Below, one piece after another: positions 1 to 8,351 of a stretch of 64,000 bases of DNA (its first letter is position 1; every line of letters begins with the position of its first letter). This stretch comes from CBDAPI01 sp964565865 (GTDB taxonomy: Bacteria > Acidobacteriota > UBA6911 > RPQK01 > CBDAPI01): the NCBI GenBank assembly GCA_964565865.1, contig CAZMGM010000004.1, positions 55,175 through 119,174 of the forward strand, written 5' to 3'. The notes below the pieces were generated by a model, which worked only from the letters and a program-made list of their open reading frames with translations, was not told the origin of the DNA and searched no databases. The position numbers and the translations under genes are program-made.

Positions 1-1
1 G

Positions 2-142
2 GCTGTCGCCGGAACGGTCGAGAAGCGGATGGTTAATTCCGAATCCGAAGCGGCAACCTGCCACTCCTGTGGCAACCTGATGCAACGCAACGGCAACTGC
101 CATGTCTGCACCGTCTGTGGTGCCACGTCCGGGTGTTCCTAG
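2..142 (+). CDS. nrdJ: Adenosylcobalamin-dependent ribonucleotide reductase, C-terminal end (partial)
   Basis: Only the last 46 codons are present; the gene starts before the window. The tail carries a Cys-rich finger: CHSCG, then NGNCHVCTVCG, then the terminal TSGCS. This arrangement is the typical C-terminus of B12-dependent class II ribonucleotide reductase (NrdJ), which makes deoxyribonucleotides for DNA synthesis without needing oxygen. In this family the terminal cysteines are thought to re-reduce the active site. The catalytic barrel is outside the window, so the call rests on the tail alone, but the signature is specific. It implies that the organism makes or imports cobalamin. Confidence 0.85.
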   Translation, partial: AVAGTVEKRMVNSESEAATCHSCGNLMQRNGNCHVCTVCGATSGCS

Positions 143-182
143 TAGTCCGTGGTAAAAGTAGGGTTACTGCACCTTGGGCCCT

Positions 183-1013
183 CTACCAGAGCTGAAAATC
201 CTTGGAAAGCCCTACAATGATTCCGGAGTCTGGGTCCGTGTCTTCGAGACCCCAGAAGCCTGCTAGGTCCCATACAACCCCGCCTGCCTCGAACTGAATC
301 CCGACTCGCAGCCCGGCCTGGTCCTCCGTGCCGATCCCAGACGGCCCTGTCCGGGCATTGATCTCCGCTAGAATGCTCAGTCCCGGAGTCGTTTCTACGA
401 TAGCGGCAAATCCGTAGGTGAAGAGATCATCCTGCGCACCAGCGTCCACGGGATCGCCTAAAATCACAACGCCGGCACTGCCAATCAGATCAAGGCGGCC
501 GAGCCGCTTCTCGAGCAGCAGCTCGAAAAAAGAATTCGTCTCGTCCGTACCCAGCCCCTTCTCGTTGGAAGAGTTTGGCAACTCGACTCCAAACCGGAAG
601 CCGACCACCGGTTTCTCCTGCACACCCTCGGTAAGTCGCACCTTGGTGGCTAGAGCAACGTTTCCAAAGTCACTGGTCGAGTTTCCGGAAAAGTCAAGAT
701 TTCCGGATCCGGGAGCTTCGAAACGTTCGTTGATATTCAGAAACTTCTGTGCGGCCCAGAACATTTGGACCTCTACCCGGCTTCCGACGCCAAAGCGGGC
801 ACCGAGCACACCGGCCCTGGTCAGATCGCCCTTCAGACCCGAGAAAGGGAAACTTGCACCCTGCAGGGCTTCAAATCCAATGTCGAAGAGAAAGTGTCCC
901 TCCTCCACGGTTCTGGCCCGTTCCGTAACCAGAGGACGCTGCTGTCCGCTGCAAGGAAGAGCGCAGAAAAGGCATGTGAGAAGGAACAGAGCTGCCGGCC
1001 GAGTCCACAGCAT
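183..1013 (-). CDS. Outer-membrane beta-barrel protein (transporter-like)
   Basis: 276 residues beginning with a signal peptide (MLWTR, then a hydrophobic stretch ending near PCSGQQ). The mature part alternates short polar and aromatic strands typical of an outer-membrane barrel and ends in the aromatic SKDFQLW, a usual barrel C-terminus. The overall look (HFLFDIGFEAL near the start, VVGFRFGVELP in the middle, a GxSIxAEINAR strand late) recalls the loosely defined 'MetA-pathway of phenol degradation/putative transporter' barrels common in soil bacteria. The substrate cannot be inferred. It lies just downstream of rsmE on the same strand, 36 bp after its stop, so it may be the last gene of the heat-shock operon. 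Confidence 0.6.
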   Translation of the reverse strand: MLWTRPAALFLLTCLFCALPCSGQQRPLVTERARTVEEGHFLFDIGFEALQGASFPFSGLKGDLTRAGVLGARFGVGSRVEVQMFWAAQKFLNINERFEAPGSGNLDFSGNSTSDFGNVALATKVRLTEGVQEKPVVGFRFGVELPNSSNEKGLGTDETNSFFELLLEKRLGRLDLIGSAGVVILGDPVDAGAQDDLFTYGFAAIVETTPGLSILAEINARTGPSGIGTEDQAGLRVGIQFEAGGVVWDLAGFWGLEDTDPDSGIIVGLSKDFQLW

Positions 1014-1049
1014 CCGGCGAGTGTAGTGAATGGTCCCTGGTGAGTCAAT

Positions 1050-1799
1050 TTAGCTGTCGGCAGGGCCGACGTCGCCCCACAGAAACTGAGCAATGGAGAG
1101 TGTTGCGAGTGCGGCTGTCTCGGCGCGGAGAGTTCTGGGACCGATGTGAAAGGATCTGGCTTCATGCCGTCTGAAAAGGTCATGTTCCTCGCTACTCCAT
1201 CCCCCTTCCGGACCCGTGAGAAGCATCAGGCTTCGAGGCGGGGCAGGGGTGGTAGCCTTCCCCAGGGCGTCTTGAAGGTTCATCCGGCTTTTCGGGTCGA
1301 GAACGAGTCTCAAGTCTGGCAGCGGTCGTTTCAGGAACTCGTCCAAAGGGGTGGTGGGACTCAGGACAGGGACTCTACTGCGCCCGCACTGCTTGACACT
1401 TTCCTCCAGAATCCTCTCCCAGCGAGCCAGCAGCCGGTTAGCCTTTGGCGGGCGGCGAGGGTCGACGTAGCGAGTATTCAATGGGACGATCTCCATAACC
1501 CCCAGTTCGCAGGCTTTTTGAATCATCCACTCGAACCGGTCCTTCTTGATTATGGCAGCTGCCAGCACGATCTCCAGCGGCGACTCTGCGAGGGTACCAA
1601 CACAATATTCGGTCTCAATCCTCCACTGGCCTGCCTTGCGACCCAGCCTGCACTCGTACCAGGCGGCCTCCTCCAGGTGCAGCCCCAGGAATGTTTCTCC
1701 CGGCGAGAGGCGTCGAACGCGCACCAGGTGGTGGATTTCGTTTTCCGACAGAGACGGACGGCCCTGGTCATCGACCTGAATCAACGCCCGGTAGGTCAT
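1050..1799 (-). CDS. rsmE: 16S rRNA m3U1498 methyltransferase
   Basis: 249 residues, the usual RsmE length. RsmE methylates U1498 of 16S rRNA in the 30S subunit using SAM. The SPOUT-fold motifs are clear: IIKKDRFEWMIQKACELGV, then LLTGPEGGWS and IGPRTLRAETAALATLS, which form the trefoil-knot SAM pocket. The N-terminal PUA-like part carries HHLVRVRR. The start is set at the ATG that overlaps the prmA stop in an ATGA junction (1796-1799), giving translational coupling. A longer in-frame extension exists upstream but would run into prmA. The prmA-rsmE order is conserved in many bacteria. Confidence 0.93.
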   Translation of the reverse strand: MTYRALIQVDDQGRPSLSENEIHHLVRVRRLSPGETFLGLHLEEAAWYECRLGRKAGQWRIETEYCVGTLAESPLEIVLAAAIIKKDRFEWMIQKACELGVMEIVPLNTRYVDPRRPPKANRLLARWERILEESVKQCGRSRVPVLSPTTPLDEFLKRPLPDLRLVLDPKSRMNLQDALGKATTPAPPRSLMLLTGPEGGWSSEEHDLFRRHEARSFHIGPRTLRAETAALATLSIAQFLWGDVGPADS

Positions 1800-2650
1800 T
1801 TGAATCTCCGCAGATGCAGCGACGACCAGCCCCGGTCGACAAGTTCCCGATGTCTCTGAAATCCGTACTCCGAAAAACTCTCGAGTACCCTGCTGCTGGC
1901 TTCGCACGGAAAACCCGAGACGATCAGGTCGCCACCCGTAATCCGGTCAATTTCCCCCGATAGTTTGTCCAGGATAGGCCCCGTCAAGTTCGCTACCACA
2001 AGATCCCATCTAGAGGCCATGGCCTCCACGCCTGCCTGCACCAGGTGGATGTGGAAGACCCAGTTTTTCAAGAAGTTTGAGGCAGCACAACGCGTTGCCT
2101 GCCCATCGATATCAATCGCCGTCACCTGCGCAGCCGGGTTCAACTTTGCCGCTGCCATGGCCAGAATTCCGCTACCTGTTCCAATGTCGAGGACTGTGCG
2201 AGATCCAAGGGCGGCTTTCTCAAGGTTTCTGAGTGCCAGGCGGGTCGATTCATGGGTGCCTGTACCGAAGGCCCGTCCCGGTTCCATGAGAATACTCACT
2301 GGAGAGTCGGGAGGGGGTTCCACCCAGCCTGGATGGATGTAGAAAGTCTGTCCGATGGAGAACCCGCGAAAATGGCGGCGCACTTCCTGAAGCCATTGAC
2401 CGGGGTCAATCCTTATCTTTGAGAGATGGAAGCCGGATGCCAGTTTGCGCTGGACCATAGCAGTTGAGAAGCTCTTCCGGAATTCTGCAATGGATCTGTC
2501 AGCAGGAAAGAATGCGGAGAGATGTGTGCCCCCGGCCTCCGTATCTTCCTGGATGCCACATGTTTCGAAGTCCGTCAACAGAGCAATGAGCAACTCATAC
2601 TCGTCCGGATGTGCATGCAGGTCCAGCTGGATCCACATCTGGCTGTCCAC
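1796..2650 (-). CDS. prmA: Ribosomal protein L11 methyltransferase
   Basis: 284 residues. PrmA methylates lysines and the N-terminus of ribosomal protein L11 with SAM. The N-terminal L11-binding domain is followed by the PrmA signature FGTGTHESTRLAL (about residues 130-142), the SAM motif VLDIGTGSGILAM, the acidic AIDID, and VVANLTGPIL, which replaces the more usual NILA(G/N)PL catalytic-loop motif. It sits 3 bp downstream of dnaJ and overlaps rsmE by 4 bp, so hrcA-grpE-dnaJ-prmA-rsmE reads as one unit. Confidence 0.93.
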   Translation of the reverse strand: MDSQMWIQLDLHAHPDEYELLIALLTDFETCGIQEDTEAGGTHLSAFFPADRSIAEFRKSFSTAMVQRKLASGFHLSKIRIDPGQWLQEVRRHFRGFSIGQTFYIHPGWVEPPPDSPVSILMEPGRAFGTGTHESTRLALRNLEKAALGSRTVLDIGTGSGILAMAAAKLNPAAQVTAIDIDGQATRCAASNFLKNWVFHIHLVQAGVEAMASRWDLVVANLTGPILDKLSGEIDRITGGDLIVSGFPCEASSRVLESFSEYGFQRHRELVDRGWSSLHLRRFK

Positions 2651-2653
2651 GAA

Positions 2654-3760
2654 TCAACCGAATATCTCTTTGACCTTTTCAAAAAGCCCCCAGCCTTCAT
2701 CGACTTCATCGCCTGAGACCTCGGCAAGCCTCTTGAAAAGCTCTCTCTGTTCCTGGCTAAGTCGGGAGGGCGTGACAAGTCGCACGGTAACATACTGATC
2801 GCCCTTTCCCCGCCCGTTGAGACTTGCGATGCCGTGTTGCTTGAGGCGCAAGACGGTGCCGCTGTGAGTCCCCTCGGGAATCTTGATGGTCTCCCTGCCT
2901 GAGAGAGTGGGGACTTCGATCTCGGCTCCCAATGCAGCCTGACTGAAGGTCAGTGGCATCTCACAGTAAATGTTCTGGTTTTGCCGCTTGAAAAAGGGGT
3001 GGTCCTTGACAACTGTAACGACAAAGAGGTCACCCGGGGGACCGCCCTGCGAACCGGGCTCGCCTTCTCCGGCGACTCTAAGCTGCATGCCATCATCCAC
3101 ACCAGGTGGAATCGCGATCTCGAGGACCTTCTCTCTTCGAATCCGACCCTGGCCCTTACAGGATGTACAGGCAGTCCGGATGATCTGACCTCGACCCTGG
3201 CAGGAACTGCACGTTCGTGTGATTGAGAAGAAACCCTGCTGGAATCGAGTCTGTCCCTTACCCCCGCACTGAGTACACGTAACCAAACCACCACTGGGTT
3301 TGGCACCGGTACCTTCGCAGGTTAAGCAGTCTTCGGGCCGAGGGATCTTGATCCTGGTCTTGACACCAAAAGCCGCTTTTTCAAAGTCAAGCTCCAGGTC
3401 GTACCTGAGATCGGCCCCCGCCCGCGCGCGGCCCTCGCTCGATCTCCCGCCAAAAAGATCCCCAAATCCGAAGAAATCACCTAGGATGTCACCAAAATCG
3501 GAGAAGACCTCGGGATCAAATCCAGCTGGGGCGGAACCCACTCCAGCGTGTCCGAAGCGGTCGTATTTTGCCCGCTGATTCTCGTCGCTGAGAACGCTGT
3601 AGGCCTCTGCGGCTTCTTTGAACTTTTCCTCTGCCCGTCGATTGTCGGGATTACGATCAGGGTGATATTGAACGGCGGCCTGACGGTAGGCTTTTTTGAT
3701 CTCCGAAAGGGCGGCCTTTCGAGGCACCCCGAGAACTTCGTAATAGTCTCGCTTCGACAC
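2654..3760 (-). CDS. dnaJ: Chaperone DnaJ (Hsp40)
   Basis: 368 residues. DnaJ delivers unfolded clients to DnaK and stimulates its ATPase. The J domain is at the N-terminus with the HPD tripeptide (QYHPDRNPDN). A Gly/Phe-rich linker (FGDILGDFFGFGDLFGG) follows, then four zinc-binding CxxCxGxG repeats (CLTCEGTG, CTQCGGKG, CSSCQGRG, CTSCKGQG), then the C-terminal client-binding domains. The start is placed at the GTG at 3760, giving MSKRDYYEVLGV with GGAG five bases upstream; a GTG two codons earlier is possible. dnaK is not in the window, so the set is split here. Confidence 0.97.
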   Translation of the reverse strand: MSKRDYYEVLGVPRKAALSEIKKAYRQAAVQYHPDRNPDNRRAEEKFKEAAEAYSVLSDENQRAKYDRFGHAGVGSAPAGFDPEVFSDFGDILGDFFGFGDLFGGRSSEGRARAGADLRYDLELDFEKAAFGVKTRIKIPRPEDCLTCEGTGAKPSGGLVTCTQCGGKGQTRFQQGFFSITRTCSSCQGRGQIIRTACTSCKGQGRIRREKVLEIAIPPGVDDGMQLRVAGEGEPGSQGGPPGDLFVVTVVKDHPFFKRQNQNIYCEMPLTFSQAALGAEIEVPTLSGRETIKIPEGTHSGTVLRLKQHGIASLNGRGKGDQYVTVRLVTPSRLSQEQRELFKRLAEVSGDEVDEGWGLFEKVKEIFG

Positions 3761-3848
3761 TTCCACTCCGGTATTCGTTCTTCTGAAAAGCTATAAGATT
3801 CAGATCAGCTGCTGGCAAGGGGATCGGGGGAAACACAGGGAAGGCCGC

Positions 3849-4415
3849 TCACTCCTCCTTCGCCGGGTCTGCCGAGGCTACCTTCACTTGAGCGGGACGA
3901 AGCAGGCGGCCTTTCATAGTATATCCTTTCCGAAATAGCTCCATGACCTCGCCTTCCGCATGACTATCAGTTTGCTCGACCGCCAGTGCCTCATGAACAG
4001 TCGGGTCAAAGGAGTGACCAACTCCAGGCACCTCCGAGACCTCAAAGCGGGTCAGCACTCCCTTCAGTTCTTTCACAAGAAGTTGGATCCCGTCGCGGTA
4101 GACTTGTAAATCGCCTGACTGTGTCTGGGCTTCCAGTAAGTCAATCCCTTTTTCAGAGGAATCGATAACTGGCAGGATGGTCTGCAGAACCGAGGCACGC
4201 ACCGAATCCACCACCTCTATTCTTTCCCTGGCAACCCGCTTTCGAAAATTCTGGATCTCTGCCTCTTTGCGCAGCCAACGGTCACGGAGGTCGTCCCTTT
4301 CCTTACGCAGGAACTCCCGTGATTCTTCGGCAGACTGGGAATTCTCGACCTTGTCGGGAACGGTATCTGCAGGATCGAAGTCGGTCAGGTCTTCAGTAGC
4401 CTTCTCTTCGCTCAA
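3849..4415 (-). CDS. grpE: Nucleotide exchange factor GrpE
   Basis: 188 residues. GrpE releases ADP from DnaK. The acidic N-terminus leads into a long coiled coil (about residues 40-90: EFLRKERDDLRDRWLRKE, then NFRKRVARERIE), then the compact C-terminal head with VPGVGHSFDPTVHEAL and a late MKGRLLRPAQVKV, all typical. The start chosen is a TTG at 4415. It overlaps the hrcA stop in a TTGA junction (4412-4415) and has GGAGG ten bases upstream, mirroring the ATGA coupling at prmA/rsmE. An ATG at 4463 would add 16 unusual residues and lie well inside hrcA. Confidence 0.93.
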   Translation of the reverse strand: MSEEKATEDLTDFDPADTVPDKVENSQSAEESREFLRKERDDLRDRWLRKEAEIQNFRKRVARERIEVVDSVRASVLQTILPVIDSSEKGIDLLEAQTQSGDLQVYRDGIQLLVKELKGVLTRFEVSEVPGVGHSFDPTVHEALAVEQTDSHAEGEVMELFRKGYTMKGRLLRPAQVKVASADPAKEE

Positions 4416-5476
4416 TCCGAGGTGGCCTCCTGGCTCCCAGCAGAACCCATCACCTGACAGCACAATCTGGCGACGCAGTCAACCACGCTGATGGCTTTCT
4501 CATACTCCATCCTGCGGGGCCCGAGCACACCCAGAGTCCCCCGACCTTGCCCCCAGCTGTAGGAAGAGGAAACGAGGCTGAAATCGCGGCCACCGGGGAA
4601 ATGATCCTCCAGACCGATCGTGACATGGGTCCCATCTTCATCGCCAATGCAGGCATTCACAATTCTGACAAGACGGTTTTTCCGCTCAAAAGCGCTGAAG
4701 AGCATGGTCAACTGGTCGAGATCGCGCTCTCCCATCGCACCGATCATGGTGGTCGTTCCGCCCAGGTAGACGTCAAACTCACCGGACCCCTCTCGCATGA
4801 GACCGGCCGATCCAAGGACGATTATACTTTTCAGCAGACTATCGTACCTTGCCTTGTCTTCGGACATGAGTTGAATCAGATTCGCCCGAATTTGGGCCAG
4901 AGTTTCACCCGCGTAGTTCCCTGTCAGGTACTTTCCTGCGGCATCCAACTCGCGCTGGCTGAACGTATCCTCGACTCGGAGCAACCGGTTTTGTACCAGG
5001 CCGCTCTGAGAAACCAGGATAGCGAGAACCCGGTGGGGTGACAGTTTCAGGAACTCTATCTGCCGAATGGGGGCGCCCGACAGGGGAGGAGCCACCATGA
5101 ATCCCACCTGATCGGACAAATTGGCCAGGATCTGCGAAACTTGATTCATCAGATGCCCTGGATCCGTTTCTGTTTCAAGGACACTCCGGATCCAATTCAC
5201 GTTAAGACCCGACACTTCCGTGAGGCGGATCAGAGAATTGACATAAAGAGAATATCCCTTTTCAGTGGGAACGCGGCCGGCCGACGTGTGCGGTTGAGAC
5301 ACGAAACCTGCTCTTTCCAGCTCGGCGACAACAGTACGAATCGAGGCGGGACTTATGCCTTCACGGTTGAAGACCGCCAGACGTCTCGAACCTACCGGTT
5401 TGCCGGTGCGGATATACTCTCGCACCAGGTCTCTGAGGATCTCATTTTTCCGACGTGACAGGGTCTCTTCGTTCAT
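4412..5476 (-). CDS. hrcA: Heat-inducible transcription repressor HrcA
   Basis: 354 residues. HrcA represses chaperone operons by binding the CIRCE operator and is released on heat shock. The N-terminal winged helix is clear (RKNEILRDLVREYIRTGKPV, SPASIRTVVAELERAGF, PHTSAGRVPTEKGY), followed by the GAF-like domain (FLKLSPHRVLAILVSQSGLVQ) and the C-terminal VTIGLEDHFP and LGVLGPRRMEYEKAI motifs. It is first in the hrcA-grpE-dnaJ-prmA-rsmE operon and is divergent from the beta-lactamase-fold gene. No canonical CIRCE repeat (TTAGCACTC-N9-GAGTGCTAA) is seen upstream, and no clear Shine-Dalgarno sequence precedes the ATG. Confidence 0.95.
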   Translation of the reverse strand: MNEETLSRRKNEILRDLVREYIRTGKPVGSRRLAVFNREGISPASIRTVVAELERAGFVSQPHTSAGRVPTEKGYSLYVNSLIRLTEVSGLNVNWIRSVLETETDPGHLMNQVSQILANLSDQVGFMVAPPLSGAPIRQIEFLKLSPHRVLAILVSQSGLVQNRLLRVEDTFSQRELDAAGKYLTGNYAGETLAQIRANLIQLMSEDKARYDSLLKSIIVLGSAGLMREGSGEFDVYLGGTTTMIGAMGERDLDQLTMLFSAFERKNRLVRIVNACIGDEDGTHVTIGLEDHFPGGRDFSLVSSSYSWGQGRGTLGVLGPRRMEYEKAISVVDCVARLCCQVMGSAGSQEATSD

Positions 5477-5489
5477 GAAGGTTGGGTTT

Positions 5490-5519
5490 CTTATAGCACA
5501 GGGCTCTGGCGAGGCGCAA
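5490..5519 (-). promoter_or_regulatory. Possible promoter of the hrcA operon
   Basis: On the minus strand, TTGCGC and TATAAG are 18 bases apart. The -10 matches 5 of 6 consensus positions and the -35 only 3 of 6. The start of transcription would lie about 7 bases before the hrcA ATG, making the message nearly leaderless, which fits the absent Shine-Dalgarno. Weak evidence. Confidence 0.25.
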
Positions 5520-5644
5520 TTTGCCCCGTCACTCGAGAAAGAACCGGGGAAAACGTATCTTACAGGGAAATTTCGAGTGCGCTTTTGTTCGCAAACGTCA
5601 TCGTATTTTTAGAGAGAATCGCGTACTATATAGCTCCTACTCCA

Positions 5645-7537
5645 ATGAACCTTGCAGCACATCAGTTGCCCGGGGGTTCGGTCTTCGTCGGATTCCTTTT
5701 GACTCTTGTCGCTTCGGAGCTTGCAATCATGGCTCTGCATGCGCAATCCGATTTCCCATCTTCCGCTCCGGCGAGGCTCCTCGAATCCATTCAAGAAGTG
5801 CTGCGCGAAACGGATACACCGGGCGCTGGTCTCGCTCTCGTGAGCCGCGAGCGCCTGGAGTGGGCTGGTGGAGTGGGCTATGCTGATGTGGAAGCCGGAC
5901 GTGTTGTAACGGGTACAACCCTTTTCCGAATCGGGTCGATTTCGAACATCTTCGTAGCCCTTTCCGTTCTCAGGCTGCAGGAGAGAGGGCACCTCGAGCT
6001 GGGAGATTTTGTGAGCTCCCTGGCGCCTGGCCTCGAAGTCCAAAACCCCTGGACCCAAAGCCACCCTTTGACACTGGCTCACCTTCTCGAGCACACAGGA
6101 GGTCTTGCTGACTTGCAGGCGCACGAGTGTGCTCACAACGCCCCCAGCCCGATTTCGCTCCGCGAAGGACTGGCTCTCCGTCCTGTGCACCTCTGTCGAT
6201 GGCCGCCGGGGAAGCTCTTTTCCTACTCCGACGCCGGTCCGGCCATGGCTGCTCTAGTCGTAGAGCAAATCACGGGCCAGCCCTTTGAGTCATACGTACA
6301 GGAAGAACTGTTTGCTCCTCTGGGAATGGAGACGTCTACTTTCTACCCGAATGAGAGCCTGGCCAGAGGCTATGTGAAGGGCAGGGTGGCTGACTACCAG
6401 CACCTTGGCCTCCGCGCTTCCGGGGGGGTCAATTCTTCGCCCGGTGAGATGGCTGCGCTGCTGCTCTTGTTCCTGAATCGGGGTCGGTACGGGCAGCGAC
6501 AGGTTCTCACACCCGAATCCATCTACCGAATGGAGACGCCATCCACCAGCCTGGCCGCCAGGAACGGCATAAGAACGGGATACGGTCTTTGTCTGAATAC
6601 GACGATTCTAGACGGCTTTCTGGTTCGTGGACACTCCGGGAGCATAAGGGGATACCGGTCTCACTTCGAGTATCTTCCACGGTGCGGAAAGGGATTTGTC
6701 CTGTTCATCAATTCAACCAGCACAGCGGCTCTTTCCCGATCAGCCCGGATCATCCGCCAGCACCTGCTGAAAGATCTTCCACAGTCCCAACCACCTCGCT
6801 CCGAAATCCCGGCCTGGCGAATAGCCGGCCTGGCTGGATACTATCGACCCATCTCCCCACGCCGGGAACTGAATCGTTTCCTGGGCAATCTCCTGGGCGT
6901 GATCCGGCTGGATTTGGAAGGGAACCAGTTGCGGGTCGCTGGCAAAAATCCCAACCAGATTCTCATCCCGCTTACAGATCGCCGGTTTCGGGGGCCGGAT
7001 GATCCCATCCCCAGCGCTGTCTTCGTGAAGGACCAGGGAAGAATGATCCTCCAGGGTACCGGACGAATTATCGAGGGCAGCTATCTCGCGGTTCCCTCAT
7101 GGCGGTTGTGGTCGGAGAGAGCTGCGGCCGTGACAGCTTGCGTCCTCATGCTCTCCGGTCTGGCTTTCGCCTTCTCCTGGGTCCCTCTCCGGTTGATGGT
7201 GCGGCTCCGGGAGCGGAAATGGATTGGGCTGGGTCTGCTGCCCGCTCTGGCCTCAGCGACGATGCTTCTGGGCACAGCTGTTGTTGCGGCAGCATTACAC
7301 GATCCTGTTCAGCGACTCGGCAACCTGACCTTCTGGTCTTTTTCGATTTTCGCTCTGGGTAGTCTCTTTGCGGCTTTCGCTATCCTGGGTATGTTTCAGT
7401 CGGTCAGAGGCCTAACCTGGACAAAAACCCGTCTGGAAGTCCGAATTCTGGCCCTGGCTTCTTCATGTGGCAGCCTTGGAATCGCAGTCTACCTCTGGAG
7501 TCACGGAATCGTGGGGCTGCGAACCTGGGTCTACTGA
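5645..7537 (+). CDS. Beta-lactamase/PBP-fold protein with altered catalytic residues and C-terminal membrane segments
   Basis: 630 residues from the ATG at 5645 (an upstream ATG at 5585 adds 20 residues). After a signal-anchor (about 10-33), residues 40-390 are a serine beta-lactamase-like domain of the class C/esterase type. The three family motifs are in place but changed. The SxxK nucleophile motif reads S98-I-S-N101, so the general-base lysine is asparagine. The Tyr motif YxN reads Y194-S-D. The HxG motif is intact (H330-S-G). Residues 490-630 hold about four hydrophobic helices. The family includes peptidases, esterases and lactamases; without the lysine, classical acyl-serine chemistry is doubtful. 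The gene is divergent from hrcA and monocistronic. It could be a ligand-binding pseudoenzyme in the envelope. Confidence 0.75.
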   Translation: MNLAAHQLPGGSVFVGFLLTLVASELAIMALHAQSDFPSSAPARLLESIQEVLRETDTPGAGLALVSRERLEWAGGVGYADVEAGRVVTGTTLFRIGSISNIFVALSVLRLQERGHLELGDFVSSLAPGLEVQNPWTQSHPLTLAHLLEHTGGLADLQAHECAHNAPSPISLREGLALRPVHLCRWPPGKLFSYSDAGPAMAALVVEQITGQPFESYVQEELFAPLGMETSTFYPNESLARGYVKGRVADYQHLGLRASGGVNSSPGEMAALLLLFLNRGRYGQRQVLTPESIYRMETPSTSLAARNGIRTGYGLCLNTTILDGFLVRGHSGSIRGYRSHFEYLPRCGKGFVLFINSTSTAALSRSARIIRQHLLKDLPQSQPPRSEIPAWRIAGLAGYYRPISPRRELNRFLGNLLGVIRLDLEGNQLRVAGKNPNQILIPLTDRRFRGPDDPIPSAVFVKDQGRMILQGTGRIIEGSYLAVPSWRLWSERAAAVTACVLMLSGLAFAFSWVPLRLMVRLRERKWIGLGLLPALASATMLLGTAVVAAALHDPVQRLGNLTFWSFSIFALGSLFAAFAILGMFQSVRGLTWTKTRLEVRILALASSCGSLGIAVYLWSHGIVGLRTWVY

Positions 7538-7540
7538 CCA

Positions 7541-8098
7541 TTCCACGTGTCACCTTCGAGGCTGATCGGGATGGAGCCATATCGGAGAAAGTTGCGTCGA
7601 AATTGGCACTGGTCGCTTTCCATCATCTTTTTTCTTGAAACAGCAGTTCATGCCGTGTTTCTGCAACAAAACAGCGACTCAAGGTGCCCGGGCTTTGCTT
7701 AGCCAATTGTCTCCCTCGCTGCAGAGTTCCCTTCGGGCCAGGTTCCTCATCGCGTCTGTAATCAAGTCAGAAATCCGGTGATAGGTCCCGCTGATATCAC
7801 CTACAGGAAACAGTTGCGTGTCATTGGAAACGTCGGCATAGGTAAGTTCTTGATCGTGCACGACTCCACGACCTCCGGTCAACCTCCTGACCCACTGGAT
7901 TCCGTTTCTTGCACAGTACGACAAATCAGCCACCTGCTCCAGATCCTGGTTGCATCGCACCCAAACGGTTGGGTCTGACCAGTGCTAAAAACTAACTACC
8001 GTGATGGAGATCCGGGAAGCTTCCGCGCGTTCCAGAAGAGTCCGATCCCTGTACATGTTTGCTGCGCCGGAGGCAGCGGGATCGAGGCATACACACTG
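7541..8098 (-). pseudogene. lplA: Lipoate-protein ligase A family pseudogene
   Basis: Read on the minus strand, this gene-free stretch still spells a full lipoate-protein ligase A in broken frames. From the start: DPAASGAANMYRDRTLLERA, then a TAG stop, then HWSDPTVWVRCNQDLEQV, the hallmark VRRLTGGRGVVHDQELTY (lipoate/adenylate-binding loop), and TYHRISDLITDAM. After a frameshift comes CFVAETRHELLFQEKR and a stop, and after another shift LRYGSIPISLEGD, matching the family's C-terminal QHGSIPL motif. At least two frameshifts and two internal stops are present, and the last codons run into the neighbouring gene. LplA would attach lipoate to dehydrogenase E2 and GcvH. The remaining 8099-8351 shows nothing recognisable. 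Confidence 0.78.
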
Positions 8099-8351
8099 GC
8101 AGGTGGTGTGTCTCGACAGCTCTCCGGACCTCTGAGGTGCAACACTCGCCAGAGTTTCCCTTGGGAGGGGCGATTTTGTAGTCTTCAGGCTGCCTGTTGC
8201 TAGATGCAGCTCAAAGGCTAAGGGTTGAAAGTTGGCGGTGAGTCATGTCGAAACTGTCTGAATGGGTAAATGGTGATCCCACAACCTGACATGAACCCCC
8301 GGACCGCGGAACCAGTACAGGCACGAGCGGCTCCACAAATGCGGAATCCAG

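Noticed and set aside
1800..1907. A longer rsmE starting at 1907
   Set aside because: It would lie entirely within the end of prmA and add residues not seen in RsmE.
4416..4463. A longer grpE starting with ATG at 4463
   Set aside because: It would put 16 atypical residues inside hrcA; the TTG at 4415 has a Shine-Dalgarno and an overlapping stop-start junction.
5477..5640. CIRCE operator before hrcA
   Set aside because: The only matching arms (CACTCGA/TCGAGTG) are 36 bases apart rather than 9 and do not fit the consensus.
7679..7960. A 93-codon frame
   Set aside because: Its content (VRRLTGGRGVVHD) is the middle of the lplA pseudogene, with family motifs continuing on both sides in broken frames.
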